64,000 nt of DNA from Cannabis sativa (Eukaryota; Streptophyta; Magnoliopsida; Rosales; Cannabaceae): positions 10,098,812-10,162,811 of the forward strand of contig NC_083604.1 in the NCBI RefSeq assembly GCF_029168945.1. The letters are read 5' to 3'. The notes under the pieces were generated by a model. The model was not told where the DNA came from and did no database searches. It worked only from the letters and a program-made list of their open reading frames with translations. Numbering within the stretch: the first letter of the stretch is position 1; each line of letters starts with the position of its first letter. Of the stretch, positions 37,558-47,687 are shown piece after piece. Made by a program: the position numbers and the translations under genes.

Positions 37558-38094
37558 GTGGGAGTTATAACAAATGAAAGGTCACCATTGATAATGAATG
37601 ATAATTAATTAAAAAAATACTAATACAAACATTAAATTTTAGAATTAAATTATAATTAATTAATAATCTTTCATTAGTAATAACATAAAAAAATAGAAAA
37701 AATAAAAAATTAAATAAATTCAAAATAATGAAAAAAAAAGAACATAGAAATAATGCAGGGAGAATGCCACAAAAATCTATAAGTAGCTTCCAAGAGTCTC
37801 AAAGCCTACGACAGTTGAAAAAAAATAATATTAGTACTAAACAATGCAATATGATTAAATATAGAGAGAGAATTAAGAAGGTAATTACTTTTTTTTTTAA
37901 ATACCAGCTTCGGTAGTGCAGAAGACAATATGATCACAAAAATTAATTTATCAAAATATTTTTTATAAGAAATTAAAAACAATTAAACATATACACACTG
38001 CACACAATCTCAAAATTTTTGTCTAAAAAAAGGAATAATAATAATATTAGAGACAAAGATAATAGCATAAGTATACAAACCATATCATCCTTAC

Positions 38095-38404
38095 AAACTA
38101 TCTTTGTCTCATCTATCGTCCCAACCCACTCTGTGAACCTACAAAACAATAACCCATAATGTTGAATCATAAGGTCAAGTTCATTTAATTTTAATTATGA
38201 GATTGAAAACATATATTGATCAAACAAATCCTAATGAAAACAAATGATAGATCATAGAACACAATATAAGTTAGGAAAAAAAAAAGAAACTAACAGAAGA
38301 AATTAAGAAAGGACTTACATGGAGATGTTGGTGGGAGGTGATGATGATGAAGAAAAAGAAAGAGCTTCAAATGCAGAAATAACCTCACACGTCGGTAGAG
38401 CCAT
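38095..38404 (-). pseudogene. Exon-like sequence captured in the Helitron
   Basis: Minus-strand ATG at 38404 opens a 28-codon exon with the Ser-rich segment LSFSSSSSPP, ending at a strong donor (AT|GTAAGT, 38319/38318). A second exon begins after TTTTGTAG at 38138 and continues in the same frame as MFTEWVGTIDETKIV to a donor T|GTAAGG at 38095. A possible third exon after GTCGTAG near 37810 closes the frame within about ten codons. The product is not recognised. Matched splice sites and in-phase joining suggest a captured host gene fragment rather than chance, but this remains inference. Confidence 0.4.
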
Positions 38405-38724
38405 CCTCTATAGTGATGATGGTGGTGAACAAAGGGCTATATATGATGATTTTGGACAATGAATTCCAAAGATTAGGAAGTTTCAGTTATGGAATGAAAG
38501 AAAACCCTAGGAGAATTTTTAAGAGAATTAGTTGGGAAGTAATGCGTTACAATTAGTGACAAAATTAAATGAGAGATTTAAAAAGTTAGAGCGAATTAAA
38601 TGAGAAAAATAGAATAAAAATCTAATTAAATCACAAAAATTGAGATAATTAGGATTAGCCAAAAAAAGCTTATAAACTTGCCACTTCACCACTCTTTAAA
38701 CATTCCTTTATATATATATATTGA

Positions 38725-39389
38725 TTGATTATTTAATAATAAGTCAAGTGAATGGTATTTAATTTCTAGACATTATTAATATTGAACCATTTTTTCTAAT
38801 AAAAAGTAAAAATTTATTTATTAATTTAGATTAAAATTTATTTTATTTTACTACTTCAAATATATAATATATGCTTTTGATGTGTTTGTGAAATTTGAGG
38901 GCAAAGTGAAGTAAATGGACTACATCTTTATCAAGATGATCTCTTTATATTTTAAAAAAATCTCTAAATTAATTAATAATAAATCATATCGATAATTAAA
39001 TATAGAGAAATGTTAAAAGGTACTACTAGTGCCTAATACATTTCTCGGTGTCATACTGCTATTAATGTAATTAAGTATCAGGTTTCATATAATTTAAAAA
39101 AATAACTTTTAAAGAATATTGCTTACCAATCATACGACGCTATCTACAGAAGATATTGAGGACTATTAGTGTCCAATAACAATACTCTTAAATATATGTA
39201 TATGCATAAATAATTTATATTGAAATATTATACATACTATTTAGTAAGTATTTTCAATTTAGGCAATTTTTAATGACACACTAAAAAACTATATAATAAT
39301 TTTTCCTACAAAATGCTTCATATTTTAATAGTAATCTACAGTGTCCCACTAATAATAGTAGACACTATAAATTATGATATATTTTTTAA
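38725..39389. other. AT-rich intergenic DNA
   Basis: Weakly repeated words (TACTAGTGCC, ATTAGTGTCC) could be remains of a MITE. No gene seen. Confidence 0.4.
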
Positions 39390-39787
39390 GGCTAATTAGG
39401 ATTTTTGTTCCCTGAACTTTGACATGTACCAAATTATGCCCCCTGAACTTTTAAGGTCGTTAAAAATGTCCCCTGAACTATTGAGATTGTTGGATTTAAG
39501 GATTTTTATCTGATTTCATTCAATTTTACTATTTCAATGATTGTTTATGTACTAAACTATACTCTCCAGACTTTGATATCTACCAAATCATGCCCCTCGA
39601 ACTTTGACACGTACTAAATCATGCCCCTTGAACTTTCATTCATGTTAGACTTTTTTACTAAAATTAAAAAAAAAAAATCCTTAAATCCAACAATCTCAAT
39701 AGTTCAGGGGGCATTTTTAACGATCTTAAAAGTTCAGGGGGTATGATTTGGTACATGTCAAAGTTCAAGGCGAAAAAATCCTAATTA
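39390..39787. mobile_element. Foldback MITE with long inverted repeats
   Basis: About 398 bp. The left arm (GGCTAATTAGGATTTTTGTT, then CCTGAACTTTGACATGTACC) is repeated inverted at the right end (GGTACATGTCAAAGTTCAAGG then ATCCTAATTA). Arms are well over 100 bp. Flanks ATTTTTTAA and ATTTTTTTT resemble an imperfect 9-bp duplication, so it may be MULE-derived. A left-arm-only copy lies at about 17226-17430. Confidence 0.78.
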
Positions 39788-40040
39788 ATTTTTTTTAATA
39801 ATTAAATAATTTATTTATGAAGTAAATATTTTTATTATATTAATAAAATAATATTATAATAAAGAATATAAATTTTAGTGTTTTGATTAAAATTAAAAAC
39901 AAATTTAGTACTAAAATAATAATTTTTAGTGTTGAGTTAACACTAAATTTAAATTTTATCATTAGAATTACGCTTAGTGACTTATCTTAAATCAATATAG
40001 TTGCTTAAAAATGCTCACCACGTATTATTTTAGTATAAAA
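39788..40040. repeat. Relic of a Harbinger right arm
   Basis: AATTTTAGTGTTTTG, AATTTAGTACTAAAATAATAA and GAGTTAACACTAAATTT follow the order seen in the right arms at 16940-17070 and 49270-49370, with many changes. No terminal repeat remains. Confidence 0.45.
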
Positions 40041-40742
40041 TTAGGAAATAAATCGTGCTTCACGTGCATTTGTATGTTAATTTAATGATAATTAAGTTAT
40101 AAAATTATATAAAATTTTAAATTTTGACATTTTTATATAATTTTTTTAATAATATAAATAAGTACTCTAGTAAATTCTTATTTTTTTTACCCTTAATAAC
40201 ATAAGAAAAATAATTTAATATTGTAGTTTTAATTTTTCTAATTATTTTAAACTAAAAAATAATAATTAATTATTAATATATTATTGTAATAAAGACAGTT
40301 TTTAAAAATATAACAATTGATAAATCTATAAAAAATTTATTAATTTAAAATTATTGTCACCACTGTATTTCACTCGTCACTATATTCAAAGTCGATGTCA
40401 TTACTGGATCTCACTTGTAATAGTCATCATCTTGAAAAAAATATGTATTACAATTGACAAATCTATTTAAAATTCATCAATTTTAAAATTATTGTTATCA
40501 TCATCATATATCACTTATCACTTGTATTCACTATTAAACTATTGTCATCACTCTATTTGATCACTTGTATGAGTTTGCTCTATAAATAAAATAAATCAAA
40601 CAATAAATTAACTACTCATCACTTTTATACATAAATCAATAATGGGCAATTTTTTTATAAAGGAAATATACTAAATTATTGGAATCATTTTTTAAAACAA
40701 AAAATAATTAAAAAAGTATTATGTATTAGTTTATATAAAGAC
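40041..40742 (-). mobile_element. Short non-autonomous Helitron remnant (minus strand)
   Basis: On the minus strand a CGTG-AAG-CACG hairpin (40054-40064) is followed by ATTTATTTC and CTAA (40041-40044), then T, a canonical Helitron 3' end closely resembling the one at 35955. The 5' end is uncertain; TCTTTATATAAAC near 40742 is one candidate, giving about 0.7 kb. No coding sequence. Confidence 0.55.
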
Positions 40743-40754
40743 TTCATATATAAC

Positions 40755-42236
40755 TGTAATGACTGCATTTTAGAATATGGATTAGTAAAGGCAATTAGAG
40801 TTAATTATTGATATTTTTATAATTATACATGAATTTATTATTTTGTGGGTCCCATTATTAGAATGGACATTAGAGTTATAATTTCTCAATTCCAGAGATT
40901 TTATTAAACTCTAGAGGTATTATTTGTGTTATATATGAAAAATGTAATTTTTTATGATTTTTGTTTGGCGACGACAGAAAAGGCGATGGATGGCCGTTTG
41001 AGTCACATGAGTAAGTTTAGAACCTTTTTTTTAGTGGGATAAATATTTGAGATAAATAGAATACCAGGTTTAAGCGAGATTGTGGTTTTGGACCATTTTA
41101 CCCTAGGCTTAAAATGGCTTAAGTTTAAGGAACAAGGGTATTTTGGTCATTTGAATTGTGGGTGTTGGTGGTTGTTTTGGAGCTTGACAACTGGCCATTT
41201 AGTGTCTTAAGCTGAATATTGAATTTAGGCTTTATTCATTTAGAAGAAATTAAGAAAAAAATCAAGAAATTCCTTTCTTTCTCTCTTCTTTGCTCGACCA
41301 CCACAAAGACCAGCAAGATCAACCCTAACCCTCACCTGTTTTTTTTTTTTTTTTGGATTTCAACTAAAAATTGAAGTATTTTTAAGTGGAGGTAAGCCAT
41401 AGCACCTTGATTCTCTAGTTACTTAAGCTTGAAGTTTAGTTTATAATTCAATTTTGAGTTGTAGTGGCTGTTAGGGTTTGAATGAATTGTGATTCAATTT
41501 CTAAGTTTAATTTGAGTTAGGTTTGAGTTCTTGCTGCTAGTTTGGGGGTTTGGTGTGGTGGATGCACAAGTTTGAGTTTGAAAACTCAAGCTTGGTTCAT
41601 CTATGGCACTTTTTGATTCTATGTATATTTTTGAATTTTATTAGTTGGATTATGTTGTTTGAGGTTATTATAGGCGTTCGAGAAGGTTTGGTATGGATTG
41701 GGCATGTTTTGAGCAAGATTCAAATTGTTTGGGGGAACCTAGTGCAAACCGGTTAACCGGTTTGACAAATTCTGTAAACCGGTTAACCGGAACAGGGACA
41801 TGTTTCCCGAATTGTTCGATTCGTCAATTCGTGCTATTTTTCAGAGTTTTAGTTGGTTTATTCCTTGATAATTAAGATATTATTGTATTAATTACCAATA
41901 GCAGAACCCTTAGTTAGGGGTTTGGATTTTCTAGATTAGGGTTTTGGCGTGTCATTTACCCGTTTATATGATTGTGATTAGGGCATCCATCCAACACGAG
42001 ATTTTCTGTTCAGGGCGACTAACTCAGTTGAATTCAGAAACAAAGTAAGAATAGCATAGAACCATATTGTATATATGTGAATGTATGTATGTGTGATATA
42101 TATGCATGCTTGTTGTGATTCGTACACTACCAACACTAGTACAGTAGCGGTGCAAAGTGCATTAGTATAGTGTATAATGTTTAAATAGTACGTTACAGAG
42201 GTACCAGCACAAGTACAGAAACGTACGGGGTGTATG
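40755..42236 (+). repeat. Ty3/gypsy LTR-like region
   Basis: Starts TGTAATGACTGC, includes a pyrimidine-rich leader-like block (41265-41340) and a GTAAGCC shortly after, and leads toward a gypsy gag sequence in the same orientation. Parts resemble the fragment at 17478-17815. The right LTR end and a primer-binding site could not be identified, probably because a copia LTR remnant interrupts at 42237. Confidence 0.55.
41746..41790. promoter_or_regulatory. Repeated AACCGGTT palindromes in the LTR-like region
   Basis: AAACCGGTTAACCGGTTT at 41746-41763 is a perfect 18-bp palindrome made of two CCGGTT half sites. Most of it recurs at 41776-41790. The arrangement suggests a dimeric transcription-factor site in the LTR; the factor is unknown. 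Confidence 0.4.
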
Positions 42237-42552
42237 TGTTGGGTTTTATGCCCTAAATAAAACTCATTTCAAGATAATCAGATTTACTAATAAAGATCAG
42301 AAATAACAAAATGGAGAATCTGGCTTAAGAAGGAGAGAAAGAGATCCAGGTTCAGATCTTGATAATGCTCTGCTACAAAAAGGAATCAAGGGCTAGAGAT
42401 CTCAACGGAAGGAGTCATTATATTCTACTGCAACCACTGTAAGGTTTCTTAAACTTTATATGTATTTATTTCATTGTTTTAGAAATTCATATTAGGATGT
42501 TAATGAAACATACTTGTTAGTAAATCTAGATCCTGGTAAAATAATTTCAACA
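42237..42552 (+). repeat. Internally deleted copia LTR
   Basis: Begins TGTTGGGTTTTATGCCCTAA and ends TTTCAACA, matching both ends of the 1.9-kb solo LTR at 26766-28667 (in opposite orientation) plus its transcript-end block (GGAATCAAGGGCTAGAGATC). Only 316 bp remain. No 5-bp target duplication is present. Confidence 0.72.
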
Positions 42553-42554
42553 TA

Positions 42555-43435
42555 GGCATAAAAACCCACCTCAAGCTCCTCTGGATTGGGAGCAAAGATT
42601 TACGAAAATGCAAGACCGTATTCATCGGCAAGACGAAGAAATTCTGAGGTTGAGGTAGTAGGGTCCTCCTGCAGTGCCTCCACCACAAGTTTAAGCCGCT
42701 TTAGTTCCTCCGGTGCTAGTAGAACAACCTATTGCTGGCAACCGTATGGAGCCACTGTATGAGAGATTTTGCAAGCAGGCACCTCTAGTTTTTCTGGGAG
42801 GTCCGGATGTGATGAAGGTTGAGCAGTGGCTCACTGTGATAGAAAGGATTTTGAATTTCACGGGGGTCATCAGAAATGACGAGTGACTTGTGCTACCTTT
42901 CAGTTCTAGAAAGATGCGCTCGTGTGGTGGGAGTTAGTGTCCCTCACCCAAGACGTCACTATTATGACTTGGGAAGAATTCCAAGACTTGTTCAATGCTA
43001 AGTATTACAATGAGGCAGTCCGTAGTGCTAAGCAAAAAGAATTCATCGAATTGGTTTAGGGTGATGACATGTCAGTAACGAACTACACAACAAAATTTGA
43101 TCGTCTGACCAAGTTGGCTTCGGGTATAGTGCCCACGAACTTCAGGAAGAAAGAAAAATACTTGGCGGGTCTAAATGCAAAGATTAGACATGATCTGGTG
43201 ATTATTACGAATGAAGCAACAACTTATGCAGAAATGGTTGATAAGTCTCTGCGAGTCGAAGGTCTAGTGAAGTTTCTTCAGGAGCCCCGAGTGACTCCAA
43301 GTGTTGGTGGAACCGTCACTCTTCCTACTACTGCATACGGTGGTGATTCCACCGCTGATCAGAAAAGAAAGGCTACCTCAGCATCTCGCGGCTCGGGACA
43401 GAGTAAGCGGTTTCGAGGGATAACCAGATTTGTCT
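42555..43435 (+). pseudogene. Ty3/gypsy gag fragment
   Basis: Codes for a plant gypsy gag (retrotransposon capsid) with FCKQAPLVFLGGPDVMKVEQWL, VIERILNFTGV, a later EEFQDLFNAKYYNEAVR and FDRLTKLASGIVPTNFRKKE. Breaks: a TGA after RNDE near 42882, frame changes before the WWELVSLTQ segment, and a TAG after EFIELV near 43058. The frame 43069-43479 runs on to a basic QSKRFRG segment where the zinc knuckle would begin, then homology ends. No pol follows. Dead and truncated. Confidence 0.85.
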
Positions 43436-43604
43436 TAACATTTCTAGATCAGATTAGTATTAAGTTTTATTTTGACTAAAAATCAGTTCAGGGTCCTATT
43501 TGTACAATTTTAAAAAATACAAGATTTATTTTATCATTTAACAAAACAGAGGGTCCAATTGATAACTTTTACAAAACACAGGGTCTAAAATGATATTTAA
43601 CTTA
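43436..43604. other. Short spacer
   Basis: Non-coding sequence between the gag fragment and the next element; ACACAGGGTCTAAAATGATATTT may be retroelement or MITE residue. Confidence 0.3.
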
Positions 43605-44473
43605 GGTGCCGTTTGGTAACACTTTTAGTTTCTAATTTCTTAATCACAAAATGAAAGTAAAATTTTTGCTTTTAAAAAATAAAAATGCATTGTGTAACCA
43701 CTTTTATTTTTAATTTTAAAAACAGAAAATAAAAGTGTTTTCTGTAAAGTTCATTTTTATATTTTGTTTTTATTTAAGTCGGGTCTAGGTCCGGGGTCGA
43801 ATTTGGGTTTGGGTCAGAGCCCGGATTCAGCGCCAAGGCCGTTGGGTTTGGGTCGGGTCTGGTTGGAGTCTAAAATATTGATTAAGAAAAAAAAACTGTT
43901 GAAAAAAATATTAAAAGTGATTTTGTTTTGTTTTTAAAATTTTGATTCTCAATTAAAAAATTGAAAAGTGAAAACAATTTTATAGAACATGATTTTGAAA
44001 AATATTTTTTACTTTTCTAATTTTAAAAATAAAAAATTGATTAATAAAGTGTTTCCAAACGCCACATTTGTTTTTAAAAAACAAAAATGCGTTCTGTAAC
44101 CACTTTTATTTTTTTAATTTTAAAAACAATAAACAAAAGTGTGTTTTATAAAGTTTATTTTTATTTTTATTTTTTTATTTTATTTAAGTCGGGTCTAGAT
44201 CCGGGATCAGATTCGAGTTCAGGTCAGAGGACGAGTTCAGTGCCAGGGCTGTGGGGGGGAGGATTTGTGTCCAGATTTGGTCGGAGTCCAAAATATTGAT
44301 TAAGAAAAAAAAAATATTGAAAGTGATTCTTTTTATTTTAAAATTTTTATTATCAATTAAAAAATTAAAAAAGTGAAAACAGTTTTATAGAACATGTTTT
44401 AAAAAAATATTTTTCACTTTTCTAATTTTAAAAATAGAAAACTAATTAAAAAAAAATGTTACCAAACACCACC
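43605..44473. mobile_element. GGTGSCGTTTGG-family element, full copy plus partial tandem copy
   Basis: Full copy 43605-44065: left end GGTGCCGTTTGGTAACACTT, GC-rich core GTCGGGTCTAGGTCCGGGG (about 43788), right end TTTCCAAACGCCAC. A second copy, lacking only the first about 65 bp, follows at 44066-44473 and ends ACCAAACACCACC. Outer flanks TTAACTTA and TTAATTAA match at 6 of 8. The two cores share GTCGGGTCTAG. This is a tandem arrangement, perhaps from unequal crossing-over. Confidence 0.7.
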
Positions 44474-44604
44474 TTAATTAATAAGCTAAATATAACACAA
44501 AATGACATTTTTAAGAGCACCTCCAAGGAGGCAGCAAAAATTGAAAAATGAAGTGGTTAATGCTCCAAGGAGGCAGCAATTATCACTGCAAAATGAGGGT
44601 TTGT

Positions 44605-44638
44605 CTACAGTGCACGGCTTATATGCCGTGCACTGTAG
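44605..44638. repeat. 34-bp perfect palindrome in the Harbinger left arm
   Basis: CTACAGTGCACGGC, a 6-base spacer TTATAT, and GCCGTGCACTGTAG are exact inverted repeats of 14 bases. The deletion derivative keeps a decayed version near 16467-16495. A likely protein-binding or hairpin site. Confidence 0.9.
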
Positions 44639-45491
44639 CGACAACATTGATGGTTTTTTTTTTTTTTTTAGTTTTTTTAATAATTTAATTAATATTTATA
44701 TTATTATATTTGTAAAATTAAGAATTATTTTTTGGGAAATTTTTTAATACACATTTTTAAAAGTGATGTACGAATCTACTCCTATTTATTTCGGCACCCG
44801 ACAAACTTTTTTAGTTTATTTTTTTTATATAGTAGTGTATATTATAATTATTTAAGACATCCTGTAAAATTTAAAAAAATTTAGAAGAATTTAATAAGCC
44901 GAAAATAAAGCACTTCTTTAAAAGTGGTGCACTGATTTACTTCTACCTGTTTCGGCATTCGGGAGACTTGTTTAGTCTTTTTTTTTATGGTCGTGTACAT
45001 TATAGTTATTTAAAACATCTTGCAAAATTTTAAAAAATTTAAAAAAATTTAACATGCCGAAAATAAAATTCAAACTTTCTGTTGCGTGACTCTTTTATTT
45101 AGAAGAATACATTGTAAAAGCACTTTATAATATTTATTTTTGTGTAAATTTAAATGTGAATATCATAAATTATTTTTTTCTTTTAATTATAATTTAAGTA
45201 AAAATTTATTATATTTTTTTATATTAAACAATAAAAATAATTTTTAAAATTGAACACATATTAAAATTAAAATTAAACACACTAAAACATCATATTCTTA
45301 TTAATCAATAGTACACATATTTTATATTACACAACAGAACATTATAAAATTAAAGCACACTCAATAATACATAATAAAAATATTACAAACTTAAACATAC
45401 ATTTAAAAATTAAAATACAACACACCAAACATTAAACGGAAAAGTAATAACACAGATACGAACCTTCAAAGACAAAATGAGATACAACAAT

Positions 45492-46644
45492 TTAATAATG
45501 TGGAAGATTATTTCTTGATCCGCCAAGATAGTCATAATACGGACTATAAACTTGTGAGTCATTTTCAGCTCTTTCACCTTGATCTTGAGATCGTTGATCT
45601 TCATCTTCAACGCCATGTCCCGAATCTTGAGATGCTCGATATTGTGACCCCTCATATTGTGATCCCTGATATTGAGATCCCTGATTTGGATATCCCTGAT
45701 ATTGAGATCCCTCATATTGAGATCCTTCTCCTTGTTCTCCAACTTCGGATGTTTGTGCCCTTTCTTTGTAAATTCGTCTTTTTTCACTTTGAATGTACTT
45801 ATGAAACTCTGGATCGGATATAGAATTCAAATCCGTGAATAAAATTTTTTCGTCAGCCTTTCTTCTGTGACGTTCATTTCTATCCTTGTTACTCTTTTCA
45901 ATAACTTTAATGAGTTCTTTATTTTGTTCCATTAGTTTGTTGAATTGATCATTACCTAATTATTTTTTCTTTGCTTTTTTTACACCACATGGTCTTTCTG
46001 TTGGATAAGTATTCATTTCCTCATTATTCATGTTTAGATCAAATGAACTCATACCAGTGGATGCCGATGTTGGAGACTCAAAATTGTGAGATGATGATTT
46101 CGATGAAGTGAAACTAGGACCTTCGTGTTGGAATCTACGTGGTGCATTGATGTTTTCATCATTTGAAAACTTTTGAATACCTTTGAGGATGTGCCACACA
46201 TGATCAAATTTAAAGCCTTTATCGTACTTTTTATCTTGGGCTAATAACATCTTCGCTTGAATTAACTGTTGCAATATAAATTAAGTAATAACGTTAATGA
46301 AAATTGAAAAATAAGATAGTAATAATAAATAAATTATAATAACAAACACTTACAATGTCTTCTGCTGAAGCACCACTTGGATTTTTATTTTCAATTTGGT
46401 TGATACATGCCCTTAATTTTGCACATGCACTATTAATAGTAGACATTCGAGTTTACAAAGATCTTACTGGTCGAGGTTTATTACTAAATTTTCCATCTTT
46501 GTGGTACTCTGATTGAACTCTTGCCCAAAAATTATTACCTGATTGGTTTCTTCCTACGATTGGATCTTGAGAAATGTCAACATAGACATGACACAAGTGC
46601 ACATCTTCCTCTACTGAGTAAGAAGAACCGCGAATGGATGGCAT
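45492..46644 (-). pseudogene. PIF/Harbinger ORF1 (Myb/SANT-like DNA-binding protein)
   Basis: ORF1 of plant PIF/Harbinger elements assists the transposase in DNA binding and nuclear entry. Two exons: 46644-46354 and 46265-45492, with intron GTAAG...CAACAG. The N-terminal SANT-like region reads SYSVEEDVHLCHVYVDISQDPIVG and NNFWARVQSEYHK. The second exon has GFKFDHVWHILK, SPTSAS, PCGVKKAKKK and then a coiled, charged segment with DLNSISDPEFHKYIQSEKRR and a Gln/Tyr/Gly-rich repeat of GSQYQ units. Two in-frame stops: a TAA after KPRPVRSL (46453-46455, probably CAA to TAA) and a TAA after KKAKKK (45960-45962). The frame is otherwise intact to the final stop. Transcribed away from the transposase. 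Confidence 0.88.
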
Positions 46645-46734
46645 TTTTGAAGAAAATATAGCTATTTAGGAAATATGTTGAAGAGATGTGATCAAATTGA
46701 ATGAGAAGTGTGAGATTATATAGGAAAGGAAAAT

Positions 46735-47613
46735 ACATTGCAACGGTTGAGATCGTGGTGAAATGATATCAGCGGCCAAGATTAAACTGTGAGATTTCTT
46801 GTCTTTTAATTTTGGAATCAGAAGATAAGGATGTGATGTGACAACACACTGCAACGGTTGAGATCGTGGTCAAATAATTTCAGCGGCCAAGATTAAATCA
46901 CTAGATTTCTTATCTTTTAATTTTGGAATCAGAAGATAAGGTTGTGATGTGACAACACACTGCAACGGTTGAGATCGTGGTGAAATAATTTCAGCGGCCA
47001 AGATTAAATCACTAGATTTCTTATCTTTTAATTTTGGAATCAGAAGATAAGGTTGTGATATGACAACACACTGCAACGGTTGAGATCGTGGTGAAATAAT
47101 TTCAGCGGCCAAGATTAAACTGTGAGATTTTTTGTCTTGTAATTTTGGAATCAGAAGATAATAATGTGATGTGACAACACACTGCAACGGTTGAGATCGT
47201 GGTCAAATAATTTCAGCGGCCAAGATTAAATCACTAGATTTCTTATCTTTTAATTTTGGAATCAGAAGATAAGGTTATGATGTGACAACACACTGCAACG
47301 GTTGAGATCGTGGTCATATAATTTCAGCGGCCAAGATTAAACTGTGAGATTTTTTGTCTTGTAATTTTGGAATCAGAAGATAAGGATGTGATGTGACAAC
47401 ACACTGCAACGGTTGAGATCGTGGTCAAATAATTTCAGCGGCCAAGATTAAATCACTAGATTTCTTATCTTTTAATTTTGGAATCAGAAGATAAGGTTGT
47501 GATGTGACAACACAATGCAACGGTTGAGATCGTGGTGAAATAATTTCAGCGGCCAAGATTAAATCACTAGATTTCTTATCTTTTAATTTTGGAATCAGAA
47601 GATAAGAATGTTT
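46735..47613. repeat. Eight 111-bp tandem repeats between divergent Harbinger genes
   Basis: The marker CAACGGTTGAGATCGTGG occurs at 46741, 46852, 46963, 47074, 47185, 47296, 47407 and 47518, an exact 111-bp period. Two unit types differ after GGCCAAGATTAAA: type A reads CTGTGAGATT and type B TCACTAGATT, in the order A B B A B A B B. Because 111 is divisible by three, long spurious ORFs run through on the minus strand. The array fills the space between the ORF1 and transposase start codons, where a shared promoter would be. Confidence 0.95.
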
Positions 47614-47687
47614 ACACTATAAAATATGGATATGATACATGATATGAGGCACACCAAAAATATATACAATTTAACTTTGAAAAAAAT

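Larger units (their letters stand above)
35955..38724 (-). mobile_element. Non-autonomous Helitron (minus strand)
   Basis: On the minus strand the 3' end is a GC-rich hairpin CGCGC-GAA-GCGCG (35969-35981), a short T-rich spacer and CTAG (35955-35958) followed by T. The proposed 5' end is TCAATATATATATATAAAGG at 38724, followed within 50 bp by AAAGAGTGGTGAAGTGGCAA, a sequence order common at plant Helitron 5' ends. The element would be about 2.77 kb, with no Rep or helicase. It contains a hAT MITE (37194-37463), an AAT microsatellite and exon-like host sequence (38095-38404). Confidence 0.75.

Noticed and set aside
45500..45823. 107-residue plus-strand ORF rich in Ile, Asp and Pro
   Set aside because: It is the antisense of the GSQYQ repeats of Harbinger ORF1.
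46666..47187. Two minus-strand ORFs of 62 and 105 residues with repeated LLIPKL.DKKS motifs
   Set aside because: They are translations of the 111-bp tandem repeats, whose length is a multiple of three. The repetition is in the DNA, not evidence of a protein.
46735..47613. CRISPR-like array, because of regular repeats
   Set aside because: Units are contiguous 111-bp tandem repeats without unique spacers, inside a plant transposon.
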